From: Zobellia amurskyensis
Lineage (GTDB): Bacteria > Bacteroidota > Bacteroidia > Flavobacteriales > Flavobacteriaceae
Reading direction: 5' to 3'
NCBI RefSeq assembly: GCF_009725985.1
Contig: NZ_RCNR01000013.1
Span: forward strand, 42,957 to 106,956
DNA: 64,000 nucleotides
Both the position numbers and the translations under genes were made by a program. Below, one piece after another: positions 48,581 through 58,233 of this stretch. The notes under the pieces are model-generated. The model saw only the letters and a list, made by a program, of their open reading frames with translations, had not been told where the DNA came from and ran no database searches. Within the stretch, counting starts at the first letter, position 1. Each line of letters opens with the position of its first letter.

Positions 48581-48850
48581 TTATTTTCTAATACCTAGTT
48601 CTTTGATAAGCTCACGATACTTAACAATATCATTCTTTATCATGTAATCTAGTAGGCTTCTTCTTTTACCTACGAGTTTTACCAATGAACGCTCAGTGTT
48701 GTAGTCTTTGTGATTTCTTTTCAAGTGACCGGTCAAGTGATTGATACGGTGTGTGAACAATGCAATCTGACCTTCAGTAGAACCAGTGTTCTCTGCTTTT
48801 CCGCCGTGTTTCTTAAAGATTTCGGCTTTAACTTCCTTAGTTAAATACAT
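48581..48850 (-). CDS. rpsO: 30S ribosomal protein S15
   Basis: The 89-residue S15 protein is complete, with NTGSTEGQIALFTHRI, HLKRNHKDYNTERSL and the conserved RRSLLDYM segment. It binds the central domain of 16S rRNA early in small-subunit assembly. It has its own -7 box and terminator. Confidence 0.97.
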   Translation of the reverse strand: MYLTKEVKAEIFKKHGGKAENTGSTEGQIALFTHRINHLTGHLKRNHKDYNTERSLVKLVGKRRSLLDYMIKNDIVKYRELIKELGIRK

Positions 48851-48904
48851 TCCAATATTATTTTAAATGATTTTTATGTATATGACTGATTTTCAATCAA
48901 GCTG

Positions 48905-48912
48905 CAAAGATA
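48905..48912 (-). promoter_or_regulatory. Bacteroidota -7 box of rpsO
   Basis: CAAAGATA on the + strand is TATCTTTG on the minus strand, an exact TAnnTTTG match. The distance to the rpsO ATG is 54 bases, leaving room for a leader of about 50 bases that could carry S15 autoregulation (inference). Confidence 0.65.
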
Positions 48913-48955
48913 CAATTATTATTGATATTTTTTAACGAGCTTTTAAATATGTTTA

Positions 48956-49441
48956 TTAAAAAGCACAACCCGTAGGTAGTGGTTCAGTTTTCTGAAGCTC
49001 ATTGGCAAATTCTACATCTAATTGAGCCGTCATGAAACCGCTTTCTACTGAGCCTTTCTGAACTTTGGAAATATAGCCCAAAGTATTTATATGTGCACGT
49101 ATATAGACCTGGGTGTTTTTTGCCAGAGGTATATCTGTTCCAGAGCGAGAGAAGGGTTGTTCATCTATATGGCTGTGAGTAAGAATTCTTCGGTAAATGA
49201 GATTTCCTTTTAAATCAACGACCTCCCACCAATCTGCATATTGATCACAACCTGTGTCCGGGCTTTGAACAGTGATCTCAAAAGTATAGGAATTCTCCTT
49301 TCCTGAGATAACTATGCCTGTTACTCCTGCTTCATCAGATAAAATGCCTGCTGCGTCGGATTCTGCAGCAAGCATTTTTTCTTTATCAGTTGAACAACAT
49401 AGAAACCAAAATGAAATTAGTGTAATAACTAACGGTTTCAT
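48956..49441 (-). CDS. Putative lipoprotein, 161 aa, co-transcribed with accD
   Basis: I recognise no characterised family. The start has a lipoprotein signal ([13 protein letters not shown]; lipobox FLCC). The mature protein reads as one beta-sandwich-like domain ([35 protein letters not shown]) with a C-terminal Cys. Its start overlaps the accD stop by four bases (ATGA), so it is coupled to accD. The link to fatty acid synthesis is by position only. Confidence 0.8.
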   Translation of the reverse strand: MKPLVITLISFWFLCCSTDKEKMLAAESDAAGILSDEAGVTGIVISGKENSYTFEITVQSPDTGCDQYADWWEVVDLKGNLIYRRILTHSHIDEQPFSRSGTDIPLAKNTQVYIRAHINTLGYISKVQKGSVESGFMTAQLDVEFANELQKTEPLPTGCAF

Positions 49442-50322
49442 GCTGAAGCCTTTTCTGATCTAACAGGATTGTTCTGAATTAAATCTATATAAAGATTGAT
49501 TTTCTTTTTTAAATCCCTTCTGTGTGAGATGAAATCTAGAAAACCATGTTCCTTTACGAACTCTGCCGTTTGGAAGCCATCTGGAAGTTCTTTTCCTGTT
49601 GCTTCTTTTACCACTCTTGGTCCAGCAAACCCTATCAATGCACCAGGTTCAGATATATTGATATCTCCTAGCATTGCATAGGATGCCGTTGTGCCTCCCG
49701 TAGTAGGATCGGTACAAAGTGATATGTATGGAAGTTTAGCTTCTGCCAATTGTGCCAATTTAGCCGATGTTTTGGCTAATTGCATTAAAGACAAAGCGGC
49801 TTCCATCATACGGGCACCCCCAGATTTTGAAATCATTACAAAAGGAACTTTTCTTTTTATGGCATAATCTATAGCTCGTGCAATTTTTTCACCTACTACA
49901 CTGCCCATTGATCCGCCAATGAAATTGAAATCCATACATGCTATGACAACATCTTTGTCGTAAGACTTTCCAAAACCGGTTCTCACGGCATCATTAAGTC
50001 CTGTTTTCTTCTGAGCGGCCTTTAAGCGTTCAGAATACTTTTTAGTATCCTCAAACTTTAAAGGGTCTTTAGAGGTTAATTTGGCATCCAGTTCCCTGAA
50101 TTTATTATCATCAAAAAGTATTTCAAAATATTCTTTGCTACCTATGCGAACGTGATAATCGTCTTCAGGACTTACGTAAAAGTTTTTAGCAAGTACCTCT
50201 GATTCAACAATTTTCCCCGTTGGAGATTTATACCACAACCCTTTTGGGGTGTCTTTTTTCTCTTCGGTAGCCGTTTGTATTCCCTTTTCCTTTCTTCTGA
50301 ACCAAGCCGTCATATCTTCCAT
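49438..50322 (-). CDS. accD: Acetyl-CoA carboxylase carboxyltransferase subunit beta, without zinc ribbon cysteines
   Basis: The 294-residue crotonase-fold protein has the AccD core: [53 protein letters not shown] and GFAGPRVV. It transfers CO2 from biotin to acetyl-CoA with AccA. The N-terminus aligns with the E. coli zinc ribbon, but its four Cys are replaced: KSPTG at 32-36 stands where CxxC should be, and VSPED at 50-54 replaces the second CxxC. It lies 22 bases after fbaA in the same operon. Confidence 0.93.
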   Translation of the reverse strand: MEDMTAWFRRKEKGIQTATEEKKDTPKGLWYKSPTGKIVESEVLAKNFYVSPEDDYHVRIGSKEYFEILFDDNKFRELDAKLTSKDPLKFEDTKKYSERLKAAQKKTGLNDAVRTGFGKSYDKDVVIACMDFNFIGGSMGSVVGEKIARAIDYAIKRKVPFVMISKSGGARMMEAALSLMQLAKTSAKLAQLAEAKLPYISLCTDPTTGGTTASYAMLGDINISEPGALIGFAGPRVVKEATGKELPDGFQTAEFVKEHGFLDFISHRRDLKKKINLYIDLIQNNPVRSEKASA

Positions 50323-50344
50323 ATTAGTTTTGGGGATGTATTAC

Positions 50345-51412
50345 CTATAAGGTATTTACATTATTCAAATCTTCAAAAGCTTTCTTTAGACGTTCAACAA
50401 AAGAGTTTTCGCCTGCGCGTAACCATACTCTTGGGTCGTAGAACTTCTTGTTAGGCTCGTCAGCTCCTTTTGGATTTCCAATTTGTGCTTGAAGATATTC
50501 TTTGTTGTCTTGAACATAATCACGCACACCGGCTAAAAATGCATACTGCAAATCAGTATCAATATTCATTTTAATTACGCCGTAGCTAATACCTTCTCTA
50601 ATTTCTTCAACTGTAGATCCAGAACCTCCGTGAAAAACAAAATCGATGTGATTGTGCTTTACATTATATTTTTTAGAAATATATTCTTGAGAATTTTTAA
50701 GAATTTTTGGAGTCAACTTAACATTACCTGGCTTATATACACCGTGAACGTTACCAAATGCAGCTGCAATGGTAAATCTTGGGCTTACTTTTGAAAGTTC
50801 TTCATAAGCATAAGCTACCTCTTCTGGCTGCGTGTAAAGTTTAGAATCATCTACATCAGAATTGTCAACGCCATCTTCTTCACCACCTGTAATTCCAAGT
50901 TCGATCTCTAGGGTCATGTTCATCTTGCTCATGCGCTCTAAATAGCCTTTGCAGATTTCAATGTTCTCTTCAAGAGGTTCTTCAGAAAGATCGATCATAT
51001 GAGAGCTGAAAAGAGATTTTCCAGTTTCTGCAAAATGTTTTTCACTAGCATCTAAAAGTCCGTCTATCCAAGGTAATAATTTCTTAGCACAGTGGTCCGT
51101 ATGAAGGATAACGGTAGCACCGTAAGCTTCGGCCAATTGGTGAACGTGTTTTGCTCCGGCCACAGCACCAAGAATAGCTGCTTTTTGACCGTCGTTAGAT
51201 AAACCTTTACCAGCGTTGAATTGAGCACCGCCATTAGAAAATTGAATGATTACAGGAGCATTTAAGCTTGCTGCTGTTTCTAGAACACCGTTAATTGTGT
51301 CAGAACCAATAACGTTTACTGCTGGAAGGGCAAACCCCTTTTCTTTAGCATAGTTAAAGATTGCTTGTACTTCGTCACCTGTTGCGACACCTGGTTTTAT
51401 ACTGTGAGCCAT
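50345..51412 (-). CDS. fbaA: Class II fructose-bisphosphate aldolase
   Basis: The 355-residue zinc-dependent aldolase cleaves fructose 1,6-bisphosphate in glycolysis. Motifs are IIQFSNGGAQF, VILHTDHCAKKLLPW (catalytic Asp, zinc His), LEIELGITGGEEDGVD, AAFGNVHGVYKPGNVKL and FHGGSGSTVEEI. It heads the fbaA-accD-lipoprotein operon. Confidence 0.96.
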   Translation of the reverse strand: MAHSIKPGVATGDEVQAIFNYAKEKGFALPAVNVIGSDTINGVLETAASLNAPVIIQFSNGGAQFNAGKGLSNDGQKAAILGAVAGAKHVHQLAEAYGATVILHTDHCAKKLLPWIDGLLDASEKHFAETGKSLFSSHMIDLSEEPLEENIEICKGYLERMSKMNMTLEIELGITGGEEDGVDNSDVDDSKLYTQPEEVAYAYEELSKVSPRFTIAAAFGNVHGVYKPGNVKLTPKILKNSQEYISKKYNVKHNHIDFVFHGGSGSTVEEIREGISYGVIKMNIDTDLQYAFLAGVRDYVQDNKEYLQAQIGNPKGADEPNKKFYDPRVWLRAGENSFVERLKKAFEDLNNVNTL

Positions 51413-51452
51413 AATGTTTCTAGTCTATGTTATATGTAAAAAATGAATAGGA

Positions 51453-51460
51453 CAAATGTA
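51453..51460 (-). promoter_or_regulatory. Bacteroidota -7 box of fbaA-accD
   Basis: CAAATGTA on the + strand is TACATTTG on the minus strand, an exact TAnnTTTG match, 41 bases before the fbaA ATG. Confidence 0.55.
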
Positions 51461-51617
51461 ATAAAATAAATAGGTCTAAAAAGATTGCTGTTTATAAGTT
51501 TATGAAGTTTGCGGCTTAATATTGTTATAAATCATATGGTTTAAAGCGACATTATACATAGCGGACAATTAAGATTTGGCTTTTTTAATCTCTAGAATAG
51601 ATTAATTTTTTAACGGC

Positions 51618-54230
51618 TTAGAAGGGGTAGTTGATACCAATTTGAAGCACCGAATTGGCAAAATTATAGTCCCTAAACCATCTTTTTGGGATTTCCTCTG
51701 CTGGATTATACGTTTTAAATCCTAAATCTGCACGTAACACAAAATAAGTAAAATCGTAACGGAGCCCAAAACCAGTACCCAAAGCAATATCTTCAAGTGA
51801 TTTTAAACTAGTGAAAGTAGCTTCAGGGTCTTCAACATTATCAAAAACGTTCCAAATATTTCCTGCATCGGCAAAAAGGGCGCCTTTTAGATTACCTATA
51901 ACCGGAAAACGATATTCTAGGTTAAGGCCTATTTTTAGGTTAGCTTCATTAAAATCGTTAATAGCACCAGTGCGTCCCGGTCCAAGTGAATATGGAGACC
52001 AAGCTCTAATGTCGTTCGCACCACCTGCAAAATAACTACGTACAAATGGAATGTTGTCTGAGTTTCCGTAAGGAATGGCAATGCCAAAAAAGCTACGAAA
52101 CGCTAAAACGTTGGTGCGTGAGATAGCCCAGTATTTTACATAATCAAACTCCGTTTTAATATATTGACTGTAAGGAACACCAAACACAAGTTGGTCCTCA
52201 CTATCATTTTTATTAAAGGGGATGATGTTCGAAATTAATGACAGGGCATTTCCGGCACTTTCTAGTTTAAAACGAAATTGGAAAAAATTATTATCGGTAA
52301 GGCCCTTACGATTGTTCAGGTTTAAGGTGTAGTTACTGGCAAAAATAAGGTTGTTTTCCGTAAGACGCTGTCTTCTTTCTTCAATACGACTTACGGTTTG
52401 AAGCTCATCGGTTGTAGTAGGCACATCTCCGTTAAGGATTGCATTTGTGAACTCGGTAGTTCCCGTTGGAATACGTAAGCGAGGGTCTTCCGTGTCTTCC
52501 GATGTCTCAAAAAAACGAGTTAGCTCAGGATAGGCTATTGCATCATTATAACTATCAAAATTGTCGGCAACATCATCCAATTGGTTATATGAGTTTCCGT
52601 AAACGTTAAAAAAACGGTCAGGGTTTACATTTCTAACAAATTGAATGTTTAAGAGTTCTACATCATGTTTGATAAAGTCCGAAGGTATCCAGTTGTAACC
52701 CAGTACGGTATTGAACGCCTGTTTGTCCAGACCTATGTTTTTTTGAAAACTCGTACCAACGGATATACGGGTTCTAGGTAGCGAGTAACTGGGTATGATT
52801 TTATTGGTATTTATAAAAGGCAACCAGATTCTAGGGATATCCAAGGTAAGGTCGGCACCAAATTCTTGAATGTTAAAAAACCGACTGTCTATAATACTTG
52901 GGTCGTTAGATGATCCAATACTTAATCTACCTGCTAGATTTAAATTTTCGGCTCCGCCAAAGAGATTTCTGGCTTGCAATGACGGACTTAATGCCAAACC
53001 TACTTGTTGAATGTTGGATCGTGTGACTTCAAATGATGTCCCCAATGAATATTTAGGTCGGGCTGCCAAGTAGATGTTGGCGTCTAAAGTAGCTGCGCTA
53101 TCATTAGGAATTGAGGTGATGGTAGGATACTTAAAAACACCCAAGTTAGTAATCTGTCTATAAGTACGCGTACGGTCTATATCTTTATAAATGCTATCCT
53201 TTTCAAAAAACACGGCATTGGCTAAAGTCTTAGGTTTGAACCTTAGTTTGTCACGGTAAAATATGGTGTAGTCTCCGTAGCTTATAAATTTCTGTTCGCT
53301 ATTGTGCTGATCATAAAGAAAATCTGTGTAGATGTTAATTTTGTCAAATCTATACACTTTGTACTCGGCACTGGTAACTGCGCTATCTCCTCGTCTTTTA
53401 AAATTATCTATGTTTAGCTCAATGTTCATTTTCTGGTCATTGGCCAACTTGGTGGTATCTGTAGCTATATCGTAAGAAACGGAGCTTTCCTGAAAATTAT
53501 AGATACCGGAATTTCTAAAAATTGCACTCAAACGTTCTCTTTCACTTGCAAATTTAGAGAGATCAAACTGGTCGCCATCTTGAACAAATGCATCGCTTTT
53601 ATGAAGCATATAAATAGAGTCAATAGCCTTTGATTCTATTTTTCTTGATACCGAATCTATAACAAAGGGTTCGCCCAAGGCTATTTTATAGGATACGGAA
53701 GCCCTTCTTTTTTCTAGTATACTGTCTATTTCATAGCTGGTGTTATTATTAAAGTAGCCTTTACTTCCATAATAGGCACTCAGTCTTTCTAAAGTACGTT
53801 TTGTTTTTGTGGTGTCTAGGATAGATGGTGTCTCCCCAATTTTCTTTAGCCATTCACTTAGTCCGCTTACTAGAAAAGATTCACCAAGACGGTCAACCTG
53901 TTTTTTAGAAAGAAAATTAATCAGTTTTTGCTCCCTTTTTTCATTTTTATTCAACCAGGCTTGGTATGAAGAATCCGCATCTTTTTTTGCCAGGTTATAC
54001 AGGTTTAACCTTAGCGGGTAACCTAAAAGAGTAGTGTTTGGTTCTTGAAGTATGAGGCTCTCAATATCTTCGCTTTTTACCTCTACACTATCTGCATAGA
54101 TTGTATTTTTTTTGAGCAAGAATTCATCTTCGCCAACCCGTTTTAACGTGTTACACGAGTTGACCAGTAGAACTACAAATAATAGGCTTATTTTAGCAGC
54201 GGTATTTGTAAAGCGTAACATTTTGCCCAT
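51618..54230 (-). CDS. tamL: TamL, lipoprotein form of the TamA outer membrane assembly protein
   Basis: The BamA/TamA-family protein of about 870 residues has N-terminal POTRA-like repeats (alternating TTKTKRTLERLSAYYGSKGYF and YDIA-type segments) and a C-terminal 16-stranded barrel ending in GFKTYNP and SVLQIGINYPF. The start ATG at 54230 leads to a lipobox VNSC (Cys26), so the protein is lipid-anchored as well as a barrel. This is the TamL variant described in Bacteroidota. It works with a TamB-like partner in moving proteins or lipids to the outer membrane; no TamB gene lies in the window. Confidence 0.85.
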   Translation of the reverse strand: MGKMLRFTNTAAKISLLFVVLLVNSCNTLKRVGEDEFLLKKNTIYADSVEVKSEDIESLILQEPNTTLLGYPLRLNLYNLAKKDADSSYQAWLNKNEKREQKLINFLSKKQVDRLGESFLVSGLSEWLKKIGETPSILDTTKTKRTLERLSAYYGSKGYFNNNTSYEIDSILEKRRASVSYKIALGEPFVIDSVSRKIESKAIDSIYMLHKSDAFVQDGDQFDLSKFASERERLSAIFRNSGIYNFQESSVSYDIATDTTKLANDQKMNIELNIDNFKRRGDSAVTSAEYKVYRFDKINIYTDFLYDQHNSEQKFISYGDYTIFYRDKLRFKPKTLANAVFFEKDSIYKDIDRTRTYRQITNLGVFKYPTITSIPNDSAATLDANIYLAARPKYSLGTSFEVTRSNIQQVGLALSPSLQARNLFGGAENLNLAGRLSIGSSNDPSIIDSRFFNIQEFGADLTLDIPRIWLPFINTNKIIPSYSLPRTRISVGTSFQKNIGLDKQAFNTVLGYNWIPSDFIKHDVELLNIQFVRNVNPDRFFNVYGNSYNQLDDVADNFDSYNDAIAYPELTRFFETSEDTEDPRLRIPTGTTEFTNAILNGDVPTTTDELQTVSRIEERRQRLTENNLIFASNYTLNLNNRKGLTDNNFFQFRFKLESAGNALSLISNIIPFNKNDSEDQLVFGVPYSQYIKTEFDYVKYWAISRTNVLAFRSFFGIAIPYGNSDNIPFVRSYFAGGANDIRAWSPYSLGPGRTGAINDFNEANLKIGLNLEYRFPVIGNLKGALFADAGNIWNVFDNVEDPEATFTSLKSLEDIALGTGFGLRYDFTYFVLRADLGFKTYNPAEEIPKRWFRDYNFANSVLQIGINYPF

Positions 54231-54414
54231 AGAGATCAAAAATACATTGATTTCATTTAAACTTTTTTATTTGAAGCTGAAAATATAAGTTTTTCTAGGG
54301 GGATGAGCCATTTTGTGTGATCCTGAGAACTTATTTTTCTAGTATAGATTGAATGATAGAGGTAAAATAACATTTTTGCACGAATAAAAATCATTGATAG
54401 AAGTATAGATTGCT

Positions 54415-55137
54415 ATGGTTTCAAAAAATCAAATTAAACTTGTAAAAAGTCTACATCAAAAAAAGTACCGAAATCGTCATAATCTTTTTGTTGCCGAAGG
54501 TATAAAGGTGGTTCAGGAGCTGGTAAACTCTGATTTTAAGGTAAATTCCCTATTCAGTACGGATCCAGAAATTAATTTGGGAACTACAGATACTATTGAG
54601 ATTGTTGCGGAGGCCGAGCTAAAAAAAATGAGTGCTCTTACCTCGCCTAATAATATTTTAGGTGTATTTGAGATACCTCAAACCCAAAAGCCCAACTTTG
54701 ATGGATGGATTGTTGTGTTGGATGATATTCGTGATCCGGGCAACTTGGGTACAATCATTAGGTTATGCGATTGGTTTGGTATTGAACATTTGGTATGCTC
54801 CTCCAATACGGTAGATTGTTATAACCCTAAGACTTTGCAAGCTACTATGGGGTCTATTTCTCGAGTAAATATTGGTTATACAGATTTGCAGACCTTTCTG
54901 CAGAATGCTCCGGTTAATGTATTCGGTGCTTTTATGGAAGGGGGTAGCGTCTATAAAAAAGATATGCCCAATTCTGGAATATTGGTAATGGGTAATGAAG
55001 CTAACGGCGTTTCTAAAGAGGTTGAAGCTATGGTGACTCAAAAAATAAGTATTCCCCAGTTTGGAAAAAGTACTACAGAGAGTCTAAATGTGGCTACGGC
55101 TACCGCTATTTTATTGAATGAAATTAGACGGAACTAG
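54415..55137 (+). CDS. TrmH/SpoU family RNA 2'-O-methyltransferase
   Basis: The 240-residue SPOUT methyltransferase has an N-terminal substrate-binding domain (KSLHQKKYRNRHNLFVAEGIK) and the knot domain with DDIRDPGNLGTIIRLCDWFG, ILVMGNEANGVSKE and STTESLNVATATAILL. The target may be 23S rRNA (RlmB-like) or tRNA; sequence alone does not decide. It is divergent from tamL and convergent with porT, six bases apart. Confidence 0.92.
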   Translation: MVSKNQIKLVKSLHQKKYRNRHNLFVAEGIKVVQELVNSDFKVNSLFSTDPEINLGTTDTIEIVAEAELKKMSALTSPNNILGVFEIPQTQKPNFDGWIVVLDDIRDPGNLGTIIRLCDWFGIEHLVCSSNTVDCYNPKTLQATMGSISRVNIGYTDLQTFLQNAPVNVFGAFMEGGSVYKKDMPNSGILVMGNEANGVSKEVEAMVTQKISIPQFGKSTTESLNVATATAILLNEIRRN

Positions 55138-55143
55138 AGGTTT

Positions 55144-55863
55144 TTACTCAAAAGTAAAGTTTACAAAAAGTCCTCTGGTTTTCATGGTGTCTATATTTCC
55201 GGTCCATGGGCTGTTGGGGTCATTGTCACGAACAAGTTCGTCCGTTAGGCCAAAAACACCGCGTATAGAAGGTGTGAACTTAAAATATTCAAGGTAAAAA
55301 TCAATGCCAAAGCCAAGCTCGTAATTGTAGGTCCACTTCTTCATTCTAAAAGTACCACTACTATTATCATCAATGCTCTTTTCATTGCTTCCAAGGTTAA
55401 GGGAAGCTGAAGGACCGGCCACTAAAAATGGTTTAAAGTTGCCAAAGCGTCGTGTTCCTATTTTTAATAAAACGGGAAAATTAATGTAAGTTGATTTTAC
55501 TTCCGTAATGGCGTCCCGTTCACCTTCTTCGGTTGCGGTAAAACCAGGGAAACCTAAAGTACGTGCGTTATAATATAATCCTGGTTCAAAACGTACGTCT
55601 AGAAATTCGTTTAGGCGCATTTCGCCAATTAGGCCTACATTAAAACCTGTTGATTGCAAAACTTGAATATCAGTGCCTTGGTTACCTCGGTCCTGTTTGT
55701 AATCAAACTTAAATCCGTATCTGTTAAAGCCTAGAAAATATCCGTAGTTCAGAAATTTTTTATCCTTGTTCTCAATATTAAGAACGGGATTGGAGTTAAA
55801 TTGGGCATTCGCCGGTAGGGACAGGAATAAAATACCTCCCAAAAGCAAAAAAAATCTTTTCAT
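55144..55863 (-). CDS. porT: Type IX secretion/gliding protein PorT (SprT)
   Basis: The 239-residue protein has a Sec signal (FFLLLGGILFLSLPANAQ) and an outer-membrane beta-barrel body of the PorT type (GYFLGFNRYGFKFDYK, NVGLIGEMRLNEFLDVRFEP, ending RGLFVNFTFE). PorT is needed for type IX secretion of gingipain-like and motility proteins. The place beside the menaquinone methyltransferase gene is the conserved flavobacterial location. With gldB/gldC it is a second gliding-related locus in the window. Confidence 0.88.
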   Translation of the reverse strand: MKRFFLLLGGILFLSLPANAQFNSNPVLNIENKDKKFLNYGYFLGFNRYGFKFDYKQDRGNQGTDIQVLQSTGFNVGLIGEMRLNEFLDVRFEPGLYYNARTLGFPGFTATEEGERDAITEVKSTYINFPVLLKIGTRRFGNFKPFLVAGPSASLNLGSNEKSIDDNSSGTFRMKKWTYNYELGFGIDFYLEYFKFTPSIRGVFGLTDELVRDNDPNSPWTGNIDTMKTRGLFVNFTFE

Positions 55864-55941
55864 TCAAAAAAAATATTATCCGTTCGCTTTTCTGGTTAGA
55901 AAGGTAGAACCGCTATTTTTACTGGCCTTTCGGCTGTGAAA

Positions 55942-56670
55942 TTACTTTGTAGCAACATATATAGATGCAACCCCAAATGTTTGGGGCTTGTTCTCTACCT
56001 CTATAAACCCGATTTTCCGTAAAATATTGTTGAAGGTATTTCCATGGGGAAAAACAGATGCGGATTCACTTAAATAGGTGTAGGCGGATTTGTCTTTGGA
56101 AAAGAGTTTTCCAATGGCGGGCAACATATATTTAATGTATAGATTGTATCCTTGTTTAAAAGGAGTTTTGGTAGGCACGGAAGTTTCAAGAACTACAAAA
56201 GTTCCGCCGGGAGCAAGTACTCTGTGAATTTCGGCTAGACCTTTTTCAAGCGTTTCAAAATTACGTACACCAAAAGCTACGGTTATAGCATCAAAGCTGT
56301 TCGCTTCAAAAGGTAGATTCTCACTATCTCCAACAACCATTTCAATAGTGTCGTCTAACTTTTTGTGTGTTATCTTTTTTTTGCCAACCTCTAGCATTCC
56401 AGGAGAGATGTCCAGTCCAACTATCTTTTCAGCTCCGGTCTCTACAAGATTTATGGCCAAATCACCTGTGCCAGTAGCAATGTCTAATATAGTCTTTGGT
56501 TGCTTTGCGGTTAAAATGGCTACTACTCGTTTACGCCATTTAATATCGATGCCAAAAGAAATAACACGGTTTAGGCCATCGTAATTTTCCGATATATTAT
56601 CGAACATTTGGGTGACTTGGTCTTTTTTGCCAAGCTCAGAATCTTTGTAGGGCGTAACCTTTTTGGCCAT
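55942..56670 (-). CDS. ubiE: Demethylmenaquinone methyltransferase (MenG/UbiE)
   Basis: The 242-residue SAM-dependent methyltransferase completes menaquinone synthesis. Motif I is LDIATGTGDLAINLVE, followed by VVGDSENLPFEANSFDAITVAFGVRN, and the C-terminal KKIGF. The ATG at 56670 gives the usual MAKKVTPYKD start. Menaquinone rather than ubiquinone is expected in Bacteroidota. A perfect -7 box lies just upstream, and porT is 78 bases downstream. Confidence 0.93.
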   Translation of the reverse strand: MAKKVTPYKDSELGKKDQVTQMFDNISENYDGLNRVISFGIDIKWRKRVVAILTAKQPKTILDIATGTGDLAINLVETGAEKIVGLDISPGMLEVGKKKITHKKLDDTIEMVVGDSENLPFEANSFDAITVAFGVRNFETLEKGLAEIHRVLAPGGTFVVLETSVPTKTPFKQGYNLYIKYMLPAIGKLFSKDKSAYTYLSESASVFPHGNTFNNILRKIGFIEVENKPQTFGVASIYVATK

Positions 56671-56688
56671 AATGGGCAATTTTTGGGG

Positions 56689-56696
56689 CAAAGATA
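56689..56696 (-). promoter_or_regulatory. Bacteroidota -7 box of ubiE-porT
   Basis: CAAAGATA on the + strand is TATCTTTG on the minus strand, an exact TAnnTTTG match, 19 bases before the ubiE ATG; the leader would be about 13 bases. Confidence 0.65.
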
Positions 56697-56794
56697 CAAT
56701 ATCGTTTTAAGTAAACCTTTAAGCGAAGTGATGAATACTTATAGGGGTAAAGTGCATTTTAGCTTCATTTTAAATAGCCAACCAAAATATTATG

Positions 56795-56802
56795 TAATTT
56801 TG
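56795..56802 (+). promoter_or_regulatory. Bacteroidota -7 box of trkAH
   Basis: TAATTTTG is an exact TAnnTTTG match. It lies 81 bases before the trkA ATG, giving a leader of about 75 bases. Confidence 0.6.
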
Positions 56803-56883
56803 CGCAGCAAAATATAAGCTACTAAGTGGTTTTACATTCACAAAGGGTTCATGGACTGCAAACCCAAATTAAGTTGCTGATAA

Positions 56884-58233
56884 ATGAAAATTATAATCGC
56901 AGGTGCTGGTGAAGTAGGTTTTCACTTGGCTAAACTGCTATCTTACGAATCCCAAGATATAACACTCATCGATACTAGGAAAGAGAGTCTGGCTTATGCC
57001 GATACTCACTTGGATATACGTGTATTGCGTGGTGATGCTACTTCTATTTCTGTACTTAGAGATGCGGATGTGCAAAACTCTAGGTTGGTTATTGGGGTAA
57101 CATCATCGGAAACAACCAATATTACGTTATGTATGTTGGCCAAGCAATTGGGTTGTAAACGTACTATTGCAAGAATATCAAATACTGAGTTTATAGAGAA
57201 CCAAGAAGATATAAATTTTGCAAATCTTGGTATAGATGAACTTATATCGCCTGAAGAGTTGGCTGCAACGGAAATTCAACTTTTGTTGAACAAGTCGGCC
57301 TTTAATGATACCTATGAATTTGAGGAAGGTAAATTAATCATGGTGGGTGTCTCATTACCGGCTTCTGCTCCCTTTGTAGGGAAAATGGTTAAAGAGGCGG
57401 CACGGGTATTTCCGGAATTGAATTTTATGCCAATAGCCTTGCAGCGAACAGGAACCCAGTATACAGTAGTGCCCAGGGGTGATACTGTTTTTAAACATGG
57501 TGACCAGGTCTATTTTATTACAACCAAAGAAGGGGTAGAGCAGTTGTATAAGCTGACAGGAAAAAAGAAAGAATCAATCAGAAACGTAATGATTCTAGGA
57601 GGTAGTAAGGTAGGTTTTAAAGCTGCCAGAGACCTGTGTGCCAGTAAATTCAATGTAAAGCTGATTGAAAAGGATAAAGAAAAAGCCTTTGATCTTGCGG
57701 ATGATTTACCAAATGCGTTGGTCATAAACGGAGATGGAAGAAATGTTGAATTGTTAGAAGAGGAAAGTCTGGAGTCTATGGATGCCTTTATAGCCGTAAC
57801 CGGAAATTCCGAAACCAATATCATGTCCTGTCTGGTGGCTAAGTCCAAGCATATTAAGAAAACCATAGCAATGGTTGAGAATATGGATTACTTTCAGCTG
57901 TCACATTCCATAGGTATTGATACCTTAATAAATAAAAAACTACTTGCCGCTAACAATATATTCAGACATATTCGTAAGGGAGAAGTAGTGGCATTAATGC
58001 GTTTGAACAACCTTAATGCAGAGATTCTGGAATTTGTGGTTAAACCAAATTCCAGGGTGACGGGTAGTGTTATACGTGAACTCAATTTCCCAAGAGCGGC
58101 CACAATAGGTGGTGTTATTCGTGGTGAAGACGGTATAATTGCTTTGGGTGGCTTTGAGATACGGGCAGGAGACCGTGTTGTTGTCTGTTGTCTACCTGAA
58201 GCTATTCCTAAAATTGAACGATTGTTTCTTTAA
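56884..58233 (+). CDS. trkA: Trk potassium uptake regulator TrkA
   Basis: The 449-residue cytoplasmic protein has two NAD-binding RCK units, each with a Rossmann loop (GAGEVGFHLAKLL; LGGSKVGFKAARDL) and an attached TrkA-C ligand domain. It gates TrkH in response to nucleotides. Its TAA stop overlaps the trkH ATG by one base, so the two subunits are coupled. Confidence 0.95.
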   Translation: MKIIIAGAGEVGFHLAKLLSYESQDITLIDTRKESLAYADTHLDIRVLRGDATSISVLRDADVQNSRLVIGVTSSETTNITLCMLAKQLGCKRTIARISNTEFIENQEDINFANLGIDELISPEELAATEIQLLLNKSAFNDTYEFEEGKLIMVGVSLPASAPFVGKMVKEAARVFPELNFMPIALQRTGTQYTVVPRGDTVFKHGDQVYFITTKEGVEQLYKLTGKKKESIRNVMILGGSKVGFKAARDLCASKFNVKLIEKDKEKAFDLADDLPNALVINGDGRNVELLEEESLESMDAFIAVTGNSETNIMSCLVAKSKHIKKTIAMVENMDYFQLSHSIGIDTLINKKLLAANNIFRHIRKGEVVALMRLNNLNAEILEFVVKPNSRVTGSVIRELNFPRAATIGGVIRGEDGIIALGGFEIRAGDRVVVCCLPEAIPKIERLFL

